Origin: Streptomyces aureoverticillatus
Lineage (GTDB): Bacteria > Actinomycetota > Actinomycetes > Streptomycetales > Streptomycetaceae
DNA: 64,000 nt
Assembly (NCBI RefSeq): GCF_014649395.1
Contig: NZ_BMSY01000009.1
Location: 343,264 to 407,263 of the forward strand
Direction of reading: 5' to 3'
A model generated the notes under the pieces. It had not been told where the DNA came from. It worked only from the letters and a program-made list of their open reading frames with translations, and made no database searches. Shown here in pieces: positions 1 through 8,414 of this stretch (position 1 is its first letter; the number at the start of each line of letters is the position of its first letter). Position numbers and translations under genes: made by a program.

Positions 1-663
1 GACGCGCTGCGGCCGTTGGACGGCGATCCGGAGGTCGGCTGTGTCGTCGTCACCGGTTCCGAGCGGGTCTTCGCTGCGGGCGCCGACATCAAGGAGATGG
101 CGGGCAGGAGCGCGGCGGAGATGGCGGCGGAGGACTACTTCGCGGGCTGGGAGGAGTTCGCCGCCCTGCGCACGCCGAAGATCGCGGCGGTCAACGGGTA
201 CGCGCTGGGCGGCGGTTGCGAGCTGGCGATGATGTGCGATCTCGTGGTCGCGGGCGAGTCCGCCGTCTTCGGGCAGCCGGAGATCAAGCTCGGCGTGATC
301 CCCGGCATCGGCGGCACGCAGCGCCTGCCGCGCCTGGTGGGCAAGGCCAAGGCCATGGACCTCGTGCTCACCGGCCGCCCGATGGACGCGGCGGAGGCGG
401 AGCGCTGCGGCCTGGTCTCCCGCGTGGTGCCCGACGACCGCGTCCTGTCCGAGGCCACCGAGGCGGCCACGACCATCGCCTCCTACGGCCGGGCCGCCGT
501 CCGGGCCGCCCGCGAGGCCGTCGCCCAGGCCCTGGAGACGGGCCTGCGCGACGGCATCCTCTTCGAACGGCGCGTGTTCCACGGCCTGTTCGCGACGGCG
601 GACCAGCGGGAGGGGATGCGGGCGTTCCTGGAGAAGCGGGAGCCCCGGTTCACGGGCCGCTAG
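1..663 (+). CDS. Enoyl-CoA hydratase/isomerase (5' end outside window)
   Basis: This is the C-terminal part (220 codons plus stop) of a crotonase-fold enoyl-CoA hydratase, which adds water to trans-2-enoyl-CoA in cytosolic beta-oxidation or aromatic-acid catabolism. Visible signatures are AGADIKEM (oxyanion hole), NGYALGGGCELAMMCD and FGQPEIKLGVIPGIGGTQRL. The Glu in GGGCEL and the Glu in QPEI correspond to the two catalytic glutamates of rat mitochondrial hydratase. The frame is open to base 1, so the true start is upstream; the TTG at 16 is internal. It converges on the GH51 gene with a 12-bp gap. The exact substrate cannot be told from sequence. Confidence 0.93.
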   Translation, partial: DALRPLDGDPEVGCVVVTGSERVFAAGADIKEMAGRSAAEMAAEDYFAGWEEFAALRTPKIAAVNGYALGGGCELAMMCDLVVAGESAVFGQPEIKLGVIPGIGGTQRLPRLVGKAKAMDLVLTGRPMDAAEAERCGLVSRVVPDDRVLSEATEAATTIASYGRAAVRAAREAVAQALETGLRDGILFERRVFHGLFATADQREGMRAFLEKREPRFTGR

Positions 664-675
664 CGGCCGCCGCGG

Positions 676-3261
676 TCAGCGGTTCCTGATTCTCAGGAAC
701 GTCACCGAGTTCCCCGGGAAGTCGTACGAGAACGACTTGCCCACGCCTTCGAAGGTCGACGTCACCGGTTTCACCGGCGTCGCGTCCTTCGTGTTCTCCG
801 CGTTCGGGTCGGCGGCCAGCGTGGTCACGCGCGCGGTCGGCGCGACGGACGCCGCGTCGCCGAGGCCGATCTTCGTGCGGGCCGTCGCCGGCTGGGCGTT
901 GACGACCTTGACGATGAGGTCGCCGGTGGCCTTGTCGCGGGTGACGACCTGCCGGAAGGGTTCCGCCTGCTTGTCGTCGGTGAACGAGCCCCACTTCTTG
1001 CCGTCGAGGAAGAGCGTCACCTGGCGGCCGCGCACCTCGACGCGCAGGTCGTAGGTGCGTCCCGTCTCGATCCTGGTGGTGTCCTGGACCATCGTCTGCT
1101 TGGCGCCGTCGACGGTCTTCTCCACGGCGGACTGGGTGTTGTTCCAGCCGCCCAGGTTCCACCAGTAGTGGTTGCCGGTGTCCTTGACGCCGAAGGCGAC
1201 CATGAAGCCTTCCTTGCCGGACTTCTTGGTGGCCTTCACGTTCAGGTCGTAGTTCTGCCAGCCCTTGTCGCCGGCGGTGACCAGGGTGTTCTCGGCGGCC
1301 TCGTCGGACTGGACGTACGCGCCGTCCTCGACGGCCCACGAGCCGCGCTCCGAGGCCCTGGTCCACCGGCCGTCGCCGGCCGAGAAGTCGTCGCTCAGGA
1401 GGGTCCCGCCGTCCGCGCCGGTGACCTTCACGTCGTCGTAGGCGGCGCTGGTCGCCCAGGTGGAGAGGCCGACGGCGCCGGTGATCGGGCCGGAGGCGGC
1501 CGGGGTGCCGGAGGCCCTGGACGGCACGACCTCGTCGCCGACGTTGGTCATGAAGAGCTTCTGTGTCTCGTAGTTGGCCGAGCCCCACGACTGGTCGTTG
1601 TCGAACCAGATCATGTCCGGCTTCCACTGCACGGAGTCCTCGTTGGCGAGCAGCGGCGCGTACGAGGCGAGCTTCACGATGTCGGCGTTGCGCTCCAGGC
1701 CGGTCATGAACGCGGCTTCGGCGAGGGCGTTGGAGAACTTGTTGCCCTGCGAGGCGTATTCGCCGAGGAAGACCTTGGGGCCCTTGCGGTCGTAGGAGTC
1801 GTAGCGGTTGTTGTTCTCGAGGAACCACTGCGGGCTGTTGTAGTAGTGCTCGTCGACCATCGCGACCTTGTGGTCGCGATTGAGCTGCCAGGCCTTGTCG
1901 AAGATCGTGCCGCTGTCGTCCGGCCCCGAGTTGGAGACGACGGTGATGTCGGGGTACTTCGCCTCGATGGCGGCGCGGAACTGCTTGAAGCGGGCGAAGA
2001 ACTCCTCGGGCAGGTTCTCCTCGTTGCCGACACCGAGGTGGGTGAGGCCGAAGGGCTTGGGGTGGCCCATCTGGGCCCGCCTCTTGCCCCATTCGCTCGT
2101 CACCGGGCCGTTGGCGAACTCGATCAGGTCCAGGGTGTCCTGGATGTGCCGCTTGAGGAGGACCGGGTCGTCGGTGGCCTTGTTCTGACCGCAGCCGGTG
2201 ACCAGGGCGGGCACGACGGGCAGCGGCATGGCGCCGATGTCCTCGGCGAACTGGAAGTACTCGTAGTAGCCGAGCCCGTAACTCTGGTTGTAGCCCCAGA
2301 AGTTGGCGTTGGTCGCGCGGGTCTCGACCGGGCCTATGGTGTCCTTCCACTGGTAGGAGCGCTGCCGCTGCCAGCCCGACTTCTCGTCGTACGCCTCGTG
2401 GCTGCCGGTGTTGACCAGGCAGCCGCCGGGGAAGCGCAGGAACCCGGGCTTCAGGGCCGCGATCTTGTCGGCGAGGTCCTTGCGCAGCCCGTTCTCGCGG
2501 CCCTTGTACGTGTCCCGGGGGAACAGCGAGATCATGTCGAGCGCCGCCGCGCGGGCGGCGGCGACCGTGAGGCGGCCGGTGGTGCTGGTGCGGGTCGCCG
2601 TGAACGACGCCTTGTACTTGGCCCAGCCGCCGCGCGCGGTGACGCGGCGGGCGGCGGCCAGGTCGCCTGTGGCGTCGCGCAGGGTGACGGTGAGCGGCGC
2701 GCCGGAGGTCTCGCCGGTGCGGGCCCAGAGCGAGAAGTCGTACCGCTCGCCCTTCCGGACCGCGATGCCGGTGTTGTAGCCGGAGTTGGTGACGGCCGAA
2801 CCGGCCCCGAGCGCGAGGTAGTTGCGGTTGCGCTCGTGCAGGCGTCCGGCGTCGTCCTGGACCTTCGCCGAGCCGGTGCCCGACACCTCCCAGGACGTCA
2901 GGGGCTTGTACGCCTTGTTGTCGGCGGTGGAGTACTCGAAGGACCGGTTCTGGACGAGCTCGGCGTAGAGCCCGCCGTCGGCCGCGCGGTTGATGTCCTC
3001 GTAGAACACGCCGTACATCGAGTCGTCGATCTTCGCGCCGGTACGGGCGGAGTCGACGGTGAGGCTGTAGTCGGTGGGATCGGCCGCGCTCGGGCGCTCG
3101 GCGGCGGGGGCGGCGCCCGGGCGCTCGGGGGAGGCTGCGCTCTTGTGGTCGGTGGAGGAGGCTGCGCTCTTGTGGTCGGCGGCCACCCCTGGGCTCGCGG
3201 CGAGCGTTCCGGCGAGCAGGACGCCCGCGGTGAGCCCGACGCTCCATCGTCTGCGTGCCAT
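676..3261 (-). CDS. Secreted GH51 alpha-L-arabinofuranosidase with inserted LamG/DUF1080-like domain
   Basis: Predicted to release terminal alpha-L-arabinofuranosyl groups from arabinan, arabinoxylan or arabinosylated xyloglucan outside the cell. Residues 1-28 form a Sec signal peptide, followed by a low-complexity stretch with a doubled DHKSAAS. A CBM4/9-like jelly-roll lies at about 100-250. The TIM barrel includes FRFPGG (about 276) and VGNEEN, with Glu414 as acid/base; FLGEY supplies the nucleophile Glu501. A concanavalin-like domain of about 150 residues (FSAGDGRW to LFLDGKKWGSF) interrupts the C-terminal beta-domain. ATG 3261 is chosen because GAGG sits 5 nt upstream; a GTG two codons earlier is possible. 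Most bacterial GH51 enzymes are intracellular, so secretion is notable. An 8-bp-arm hairpin (682-700) lies in the last codons. Confidence 0.9.
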   Translation of the reverse strand: MARRRWSVGLTAGVLLAGTLAASPGVAADHKSAASSTDHKSAASPERPGAAPAAERPSAADPTDYSLTVDSARTGAKIDDSMYGVFYEDINRAADGGLYAELVQNRSFEYSTADNKAYKPLTSWEVSGTGSAKVQDDAGRLHERNRNYLALGAGSAVTNSGYNTGIAVRKGERYDFSLWARTGETSGAPLTVTLRDATGDLAAARRVTARGGWAKYKASFTATRTSTTGRLTVAAARAAALDMISLFPRDTYKGRENGLRKDLADKIAALKPGFLRFPGGCLVNTGSHEAYDEKSGWQRQRSYQWKDTIGPVETRATNANFWGYNQSYGLGYYEYFQFAEDIGAMPLPVVPALVTGCGQNKATDDPVLLKRHIQDTLDLIEFANGPVTSEWGKRRAQMGHPKPFGLTHLGVGNEENLPEEFFARFKQFRAAIEAKYPDITVVSNSGPDDSGTIFDKAWQLNRDHKVAMVDEHYYNSPQWFLENNNRYDSYDRKGPKVFLGEYASQGNKFSNALAEAAFMTGLERNADIVKLASYAPLLANEDSVQWKPDMIWFDNDQSWGSANYETQKLFMTNVGDEVVPSRASGTPAASGPITGAVGLSTWATSAAYDDVKVTGADGGTLLSDDFSAGDGRWTRASERGSWAVEDGAYVQSDEAAENTLVTAGDKGWQNYDLNVKATKKSGKEGFMVAFGVKDTGNHYWWNLGGWNNTQSAVEKTVDGAKQTMVQDTTRIETGRTYDLRVEVRGRQVTLFLDGKKWGSFTDDKQAEPFRQVVTRDKATGDLIVKVVNAQPATARTKIGLGDAASVAPTARVTTLAADPNAENTKDATPVKPVTSTFEGVGKSFSYDFPGNSVTFLRIRNR

Positions 3262-3340
3262 GTACACCTCTGCAGTTGTTCGAGATTTCGGACGTTGGTC
3301 ACGTCATCGAACAGAACCTAGGGACAGGGGACATGACACG

Positions 3341-4603
3341 TCAACGCTTCGGACAGACTCCTGGCGAACGCTTCGGACAGACTCCCGGGCAACCGCCGGG
3401 CGGCGGTCCCTGATCCTTCTCGGAGGCGACGGCGGAGGCGGAGACGAGCGTCGCGGCGGTGAGGCTGCCCCAGAGGGCGGCCGGGCCGTGGGGCGCGAGA
3501 GCGGTGATGACCGCCGGGGAGACGGCGAGACCGAAGCCCGTGGAGAGTTCGAAGCGGGCGAGGGTGCGTCCCAGGGCGTGGGCCGGCGCGAGGACGGTGA
3601 CGAGCGCGGTGGCGCTCCCGGCATAGATGATCTCGCCGATGGTACAGACCACGGACACCGCGGCGACGGCCGGGGCACCCCAGCCGGGCCCCAGCGAGGT
3701 GGCCGCGAGGAAGCCGAGGTAGGACGCGGCGAGCACCACGCCGGCGAGGGCGAGCACGGTGCGCCGGGAGAAGCGGGACATCAGGACGGTGACGGGAACC
3801 TGCAACGTGACCACAAGGACCGTGTTGGCCACGAAGATGGCCGCCGACCACACCGGCGACGCGTGCAACTGCGTCACCAGGACCAGGGGGAGCGCGATTT
3901 CGGGGACGTTGAGGCAGAAGACGTAGACCACGTTGGCGGCCAGCAGCGCGCGCATCCGGGGTGCGGGCCCCTCGCCCCTGCCCGTTGCCGGGGCAGCGGC
4001 CGGACGCGCGCGCAGGTGGACCGACCACGCCAAGGCCGCCGCGGTGAGGTAGGCGAGCCCGGTGACGGCCGCCAGCGCCTGCAACGCGGCGGTGCCGCCC
4101 GCCAGGCACACGGTGGCGAGCAGCGCGCCCACGCCCATGCCGGCGTTGCGCAGGGCGCGGCCGCCCGCGAGAGCGGTGTCGCGTTCCCGGCCGTGGGCGA
4201 CCGTGGCCACCAGAGCCGCGTGCGCGGCCGGCCATGCCTGGTTGCCGATGCCGAGGAACAGCGCCGCCGTCGCGAACAGCCACACCTGCCCCGCCGGGGT
4301 GGCGAGCAACAGCACGACGCCCAGGACCCGCACCAGCATCGACGCCGCCACGACCGTGCTGCGTGCGCCCCGGTCCAGCCATCGGCCCACCGCGGGCATG
4401 CACACCAGACCCGCGACGACGGCGACCGTCATGGCGATGCCGGTGACCGGCGCGGACAGCCTCAGCACCGTCACCCCGTAGAGCAGCAGAAAGGGGCGCA
4501 GCAGGCCGGTGCCGAGTGCGTCCACGGCCAGGGCGACGGCATAGCGGGGGCCTCCGGACGCACGGACGAGGGCGCGGGCCTTGATCTTGGTGGTGGTTGC
4601 CAT
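3341..4603 (-). CDS. MFS transporter, probable drug/solute efflux
   Basis: A 420-residue, very hydrophobic protein with about 12 predicted membrane helices and the MFS loop-2 pattern GRWLDRGARS near residue 90. It is divergent from an ArsR-type regulator across 99 bp containing a perfect palindrome, the usual layout for a regulated exporter. The C-terminus ends in a duplicated PGVCPKR motif caused by a 24-bp tandem duplication that reaches the stop codon. No substrate can be assigned. The start ATG at 4603 has no strong ribosome-binding site, so the message may be leaderless or nearly so. Confidence 0.85.
   Translation of the reverse strand: MATTTKIKARALVRASGGPRYAVALAVDALGTGLLRPFLLLYGVTVLRLSAPVTGIAMTVAVVAGLVCMPAVGRWLDRGARSTVVAASMLVRVLGVVLLLATPAGQVWLFATAALFLGIGNQAWPAAHAALVATVAHGRERDTALAGGRALRNAGMGVGALLATVCLAGGTAALQALAAVTGLAYLTAAALAWSVHLRARPAAAPATGRGEGPAPRMRALLAANVVYVFCLNVPEIALPLVLVTQLHASPVWSAAIFVANTVLVVTLQVPVTVLMSRFSRRTVLALAGVVLAASYLGFLAATSLGPGWGAPAVAAVSVVCTIGEIIYAGSATALVTVLAPAHALGRTLARFELSTGFGLAVSPAVITALAPHGPAALWGSLTAATLVSASAVASEKDQGPPPGGCPGVCPKRSPGVCPKR
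3343..3384. repeat. Tandem duplication at the 3' end of the MFS gene
   Basis: The 18-mer AACGCTTCGGACAGACTC occurs at 3343-3360 and 3367-3384, giving a 24-bp period. It encodes the doubled PGVCPKR tail of the MFS protein and abuts its stop codon. Confidence 0.9.
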
Positions 4604-4638
4604 GGCGACAACGGTGCGTGCGGCCTCCGGGGCGGCCG

Positions 4639-4667
4639 CGTCGGTTGACGGACACCGTCAACCGACG
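4639..4667. promoter_or_regulatory. Palindromic operator in the MFS/ArsR divergent promoter
   Basis: A perfect inverted repeat: CGTCGGTTGACGG, a 3-nt centre ACA, then CCGTCAACCGACG. It lies 35 nt from the MFS start and 35 nt from the regulator start, so one bound dimer could control both promoters. The adjacent ArsR-type protein is the obvious ligand; this is inferred from position and symmetry. Confidence 0.75.
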
Positions 4668-4702
4668 CCGTCGCCGGCCTTCCGGTCAGCGATGATGCGG
4701 GG

Positions 4703-5791
4703 GTGACGTTGAGGATCGACATCAGCGGCCTGCCGCCCGAGCGGCTGCGGTTCGCCGCCTCCCCGCTGGCCGAGCTGACCGCCATGCTGCACGTGCTGGC
4801 CGAACCCGGGCACCATCCAAAGCTCGCCGACTGGGCCGGCGACGTCTGGGCCGGGCTGCCGCCGGAGCTGGCCGAGCGGTTGCGGGAGGCGGAGTTCCTC
4901 TGGCGTTCCTCACAGGCCGACTTCCTGCTCCCCGCCCGGCCCCGGCCGACCCTCGCCGACGAGCTGGACGACGTGGACCGGATCGACGACGAGACGTATG
5001 TGACCGCCGCGCTCGTCACCACGTGCGGCGGCGACAACCGGCTCCGCTCGACCGCACGGTCGCCGCTCACCGACGCGACCGCGCGCGAGCGGGCGCTCGA
5101 CCTGGCCCAGGCCCGCGGCGCGCGGCAAGAGGCCTTCGCGGAACGGCTGCTCGCGGACCCGGCCGCGGTGCGGGCGCGGGTGCGCCACACCCTCGAACAG
5201 TGCGCCGAGGCATTCTTCGACGCCGCCTGGGCGGGCGTCGCCGTGCGGCTCGCCACCGACCTGCGCCTGAAGAACGACCTGTTGAAGCGGCAGGGCATCG
5301 GGGCGGCACTCGCGTCGGTCTCCGGCGCGGTCGGCCTGGCACCGGGCGGCGACTGCATCGTCGTGGACAAGCTGCAGGACAAGGCGACCGCCGCCCACGG
5401 CACCGGGGTCACCTTCATCCCCAGCGCCTTCGGCCACCCGCACCTGGTGGTGGTCCACGCGCCCGGCTGGCAGCCGGTGGTGCAGTACCCCGTGGCCGAG
5501 CCGGGTCCGTCGGAGCCGGTGTCGCTGGACACGGTCACCCTGCGGCTGGAGGCGCTCTCGCATCCGGTCCGGCTGCGGCTGCTGCGCACCCTGGCCCGCG
5601 GCCCGCACACCACCGGTGAACTGGCCCACACCTGGGGGCTCTCGCTCCCCGAGGTCTCCCGCCACCTCGCCGTGCTGCGCCGCGCGGGCCTGCTCACGCC
5701 CCGGCGGCACGGGCGTTACGTCCGCCACACGCTCAATCTGCCGGACCTGACGGCGCTGGGCACCGATCTGCTGGCGGCCGTGCTGCGCTGA
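4703..5791 (+). CDS. ArsR-family regulator with DUF5937-like N-terminal domain
   Basis: A 362-residue predicted transcriptional repressor. Residues 1-265 resemble the DUF5937 domain common in Streptomyces ArsR-like proteins. The C-terminal winged helix at about 275-350 reads LEALSHPVRLRLLRTLARG, then TGELAHTWGLSLPEVSRHLAVLRRAGLL (recognition helix) and a YVRH wing. There is no metal-binding cysteine cluster, so it probably senses a small molecule rather than arsenite. It starts at GTG 4703, 35 nt from the shared palindrome, and diverges from an MFS exporter that is its likely target. It converges on the PL3 gene, from which it is separated by a strong hairpin. Confidence 0.85.
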   Translation: MTLRIDISGLPPERLRFAASPLAELTAMLHVLAEPGHHPKLADWAGDVWAGLPPELAERLREAEFLWRSSQADFLLPARPRPTLADELDDVDRIDDETYVTAALVTTCGGDNRLRSTARSPLTDATARERALDLAQARGARQEAFAERLLADPAAVRARVRHTLEQCAEAFFDAAWAGVAVRLATDLRLKNDLLKRQGIGAALASVSGAVGLAPGGDCIVVDKLQDKATAAHGTGVTFIPSAFGHPHLVVVHAPGWQPVVQYPVAEPGPSEPVSLDTVTLRLEALSHPVRLRLLRTLARGPHTTGELAHTWGLSLPEVSRHLAVLRRAGLLTPRRHGRYVRHTLNLPDLTALGTDLLAAVLR

Positions 5792-5828
5792 GCGGCTTCG
5801 GCGACGGACAGGGCGTCCAGGCCGGCGG

Positions 5829-5860
5829 CGGCCCGGCCGGAGGTGACTCCGGCCGGGCCG
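5829..5860. terminator. Bidirectional intrinsic terminator
   Basis: Perfect 13-bp arms (CGGCCCGGCCGGA / TCCGGCCGGGCCG) around a 6-nt loop, followed on the plus strand by TTT. It sits between the convergent ArsR and pectate lyase genes. Confidence 0.85.
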
Positions 5861-5881
5861 TTTCCCGCTTGCCCTGAAGCG

Positions 5882-6718
5882 TCAGCTGTAGCTGATGTCC
5901 GAGGCCGTGAACTTGCAGTACCGCCCGTCCGGGCCGTTCCCGGTCTCGACCGGCTCGTCACCGGAGCTGTTGCCCGTGAACCGCGTACAGGTCTTGATCT
6001 TCTTGTTGCTGTCGCCGTGGATGCGGACCTTGCGCAGCGTGGCCGTGTCGCCGTAGTTCGTGTTGATGCCGACGATCGAGTTGCCCGGCGCCGTGACGTC
6101 GACGTCGTCCACGACGATGTCCCGCTTGTACTGCTTCGAGCAGTTGCCGCAGGAGCGGACCAGCTTGCCGAAGTCGGCGACCTGGAACTTGGCTATGGTC
6201 AGCCTGCCCGCGCCGTTGAACTGGAAGACCTTGTCGTCGGCCTTGCGGGCGCCGCCGCCGGTCACGGTGTACGTCGCGCCGGACGACTTGCCCTTGAAGC
6301 TGGCCGCGTCCTCGCCGACGTCCTCCCACCACACGTTCTGCAGCGTGCAACTGCCCATGCAGTGCACGCCGTCGGCGGCCGGGGTGCCCAGGACGACGTT
6401 CTTCAGCGTCGCCCCGTCCTGCAGCTTGATGATCGGGTCCTGGCCCTCGCCCTGACCGCCGTCGCCGAGGTCTCCGGTGCCGTAGTACCGCTTCAGCTCG
6501 CCGTCGTGGGTCTGCCCGGCCTTCACCTCGATGGTCTTGGACACTGGCTTCTGGCCCGAGGGCCTGGGCCAGGACGGCGCCGCCTCCGCCTCGGACTGCA
6601 GGGAGTTCGTGAGCACGAGGGCGCCGGTCAGGCCGAGCGCGGCCACACCGCCGATGACGGCTCTGCGGCGGATGAGGGAGCGGCGGTGGCGTAGGCGCCG
6701 GTTCGCCTGTTGAGTCAT
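5882..6718 (-). CDS. Secreted PL3 pectate lyase
   Basis: Predicted extracellular pectate lyase of family PL3, cleaving polygalacturonate by beta-elimination with calcium. After an Arg-rich N-terminus (NRRLRHRRSLIRRR) comes one hydrophobic export segment ending near SEAEA, then the right-handed beta-helix repeats typical of PL3 (DGATLKNVVLG, DGVHCMGSCTLQNVWWEDVGEDA, GAGRLTIAKFQVADFGKLVRSCGNC). The WWEDVGEDA acidic motif is characteristic. ATG 6718 is preferred over the upstream 6775 start because AAGGAAG lies a few bases upstream and the signal peptide then starts correctly. It has no separate binding module. It probably works with the PL11 enzyme at 26 kb on pectin. Confidence 0.88.
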   Translation of the reverse strand: MTQQANRRLRHRRSLIRRRAVIGGVAALGLTGALVLTNSLQSEAEAAPSWPRPSGQKPVSKTIEVKAGQTHDGELKRYYGTGDLGDGGQGEGQDPIIKLQDGATLKNVVLGTPAADGVHCMGSCTLQNVWWEDVGEDAASFKGKSSGATYTVTGGGARKADDKVFQFNGAGRLTIAKFQVADFGKLVRSCGNCSKQYKRDIVVDDVDVTAPGNSIVGINTNYGDTATLRKVRIHGDSNKKIKTCTRFTGNSSGDEPVETGNGPDGRYCKFTASDISYS

Positions 6719-6880
6719 GTCCCGACTTCCTTCAGTGGGGGAACCTTGCGTCTCCTGGTCGCCACTGATCAGCATTGGGTTGCCGCCGGGATCACGTCAC
6801 TTTCACCGCGGGCACAAGTCTTCCCATTCCCCTGCGGGTTCACGTCGCCCCACTCCGCCGCGGGCTCACGCGGGCTGACG

Positions 6881-7831
6881 TCACCCCGCCCCGGGCTCGA
6901 AGCCGCCCTTCCACTCGCCCCGTTCACCGGCGGCGCCCGCGTCGAGCGCGTACGTGTCGTCCCCCGCGTCGCGCTCCCCCGCGGGGTGGTTGTACTGCCC
7001 GGCGAACACGTGCTGCCCGGCCGGTACGGTCCGCCCGGCGCGCAGCGTCCAGCGGTAGACGAGGAAGCCGTCCCGCTCGCGTACGGAGACGTCGAAGTCC
7101 TCGGCGGGCAGCGAGCGCCAGTTGCCGGTGTCGGCGACCTCGCCGGAGCGGGCGACGCGCAGCTCGACGGTGAGGGCGGTGAGCGGCTTCTGCGCCCGCA
7201 CCGTGATGTCGCTCTGCGACCAGTACGGGTTGGAGCCCGGGTCGATCCTGCCGTCCGCGCGCACGAGGCCGGCGCCGGGCGCGGCGGTGCGGGGCGGCTT
7301 CGGGGACGCGGGCGGACGCGACGACGCGGGCGGCCCGGCGGGCTGGGTCGCGGGCGGCGAGCCGCTCGCCGGGCGGCGGGGCGGGCGCTTGGTGCGGTCC
7401 GGCTCCGCGGTGGGCGGAGCGGGCACGCTCGCGGCCGGCGGCGTGCTCGGCGTCGTCGCCACGGTCCGGGTGTCCGGGTCGTCGCGTACGGCGGTGGCCA
7501 CGCCGTAGCCGCCGGCGGCGAAGACGCCGGCCACGGCGGCGGTGGTCCCGGCCACGCGCAGCCAGGACGCGCCCTCCTCCCGGCCGCGGCGGGCCCGCGG
7601 CGCCCGTGGGGCACGGGTGCCGTCCCGGGCGCCGGCCATGCCGCGTTCGACGCGGGCCAGCATGCGTTCCCGGTCGGGCCGGTGCGCGTGCCCCGCGCCG
7701 CGCAGCCGCCTGCGCAGGGCCGCGTCCCGCGCCTCGCGGTCCGCGCTCTCGTCGTCCGTCACGTCGCCGGCCTCGCCGTCCGTCACGTCGTCGTCCGTCA
7801 TCCGGCCCCCCACAGGCGTCAGCCGCTTCAT
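6881..7831 (-). CDS. Single-pass membrane protein with extracellular beta-sandwich domain; possible sigma-factor partner
   Basis: 316 residues (ATG 7831) or 306 (ATG 7801). The order is an acidic then basic cytosolic segment (1-90), one transmembrane helix (about 91-114), a long Pro/Ser/Ala stalk (about 118-187), then a C-terminal domain rich in beta-strand and aromatic residues (NPYWSQSDITVRAQKPLTAL, then VFAGQYNHPAGERDAG). It lies 16 bp downstream of a SigE-family sigma factor and is probably cotranscribed with it. No zinc anti-sigma HxxxCxxC motif is visible. I infer that it regulates the sigma factor or is its main target; the topology resembles clostridial RsgI anti-sigma factors, which carry outer polysaccharide-binding domains. 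The gene itself is certain, its function is not. Confidence 0.7.
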   Translation of the reverse strand: MKRLTPVGGRMTDDDVTDGEAGDVTDDESADREARDAALRRRLRGAGHAHRPDRERMLARVERGMAGARDGTRAPRAPRARRGREEGASWLRVAGTTAAVAGVFAAGGYGVATAVRDDPDTRTVATTPSTPPAASVPAPPTAEPDRTKRPPRRPASGSPPATQPAGPPASSRPPASPKPPRTAAPGAGLVRADGRIDPGSNPYWSQSDITVRAQKPLTALTVELRVARSGEVADTGNWRSLPAEDFDVSVRERDGFLVYRWTLRAGRTVPAGQHVFAGQYNHPAGERDAGDDTYALDAGAAGERGEWKGGFEPGAG

Positions 7832-7847
7832 CGAGTCCCCGCCTCCG

Positions 7848-8414
7848 TCACGCGGTCCCTCCGCGGGCCTGGACGGCGGCGGCGTGCATCCGTGCCGGTG
7901 TGGCGTGCGGGCCGAGGCGCCGTTGCAGCTCGGCCATGCCCTTCGAGGTCTGGCTCTTCACCGTACCCACCGATATCCCGAGGGCGTTCGCCGTGTCCTT
8001 CTCGGACAGGTCGAAGGCGTGCCGGAGCACCACGCAGGCGCGCTTGCGGAACGGCAGCGCGCGCAGCGCCTCCTGGACGTCGATCACGGCGGGTATGTCC
8101 GGGTCCTGTGTCTCGTCGGCGCGGTTGGACCAGAACAGCGTGATGCGGCGGCGCTCGCGCACCGTGCTGCGGATGTGGCTGCGCGCCATGTTGGCGACGA
8201 CTCCACGCGCGTACGCGGCGGGGTGTTCGGCGGTGCGCACCCGGTCCCAGCGGTGCCAGAGCGCGAGCAGCGCGTCGGCCGCCAGGTCGTCGGCTCCGTC
8301 GTACTCGCCGGTCAGCAGGTGGGCGAGGCGGGACAGCTCGGCGTAGTGCCGTTCGAAGAAGGCGTGGAACTCGGTGGCCGGGTCACCGGCGGCCGCTTGC
8401 GGGGGCACCGCCAC
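7848..8414 (-). CDS. ECF RNA polymerase sigma factor, SigE family
   Basis: 188 residues with sigma region 2 (FHAFFERHYAELSRLAHLLTGEYDGADDLAADALLALWHRWDRV, about 16-60) and region 4 (EALRALPFRKRACVVLRHAFDLSEKDTANALGISVGTVKSQTSKGMAELQRRL, about 114-166), separated by a short linker as in ECF factors. It matches the actinobacterial SigE-like family often followed by a membrane protein, as here. Its GTG start lies 32 bp inside the 3' end of the GH31 gene, suggesting translational coupling or a promoter inside that gene. A GGGGGAGG sequence precedes two candidate GTG starts (8414 and 8408). The position at the end of a sugar-utilisation cluster suggests a role in polysaccharide response. Confidence 0.88.
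   Translation of the reverse strand: MAVPPQAAAGDPATEFHAFFERHYAELSRLAHLLTGEYDGADDLAADALLALWHRWDRVRTAEHPAAYARGVVANMARSHIRSTVRERRRITLFWSNRADETQDPDIPAVIDVQEALRALPFRKRACVVLRHAFDLSEKDTANALGISVGTVKSQTSKGMAELQRRLGPHATPARMHAAAVQARGGTA

Noticed and set aside
682..700. GTTCCTGA-TTC-TCAGGAAC hairpin as a terminator between the hydratase and GH51 genes.
   Set aside because: It lies inside the last codons of GH51 and lacks a T-run; it may be chance in coding sequence.
3277..3313. TGTTCGA/TCGAACA inverted half-sites upstream of the GH51 gene.
   Set aside because: Arms are separated by 23 bp and no second copy was found, so an operator cannot be supported from this alone.
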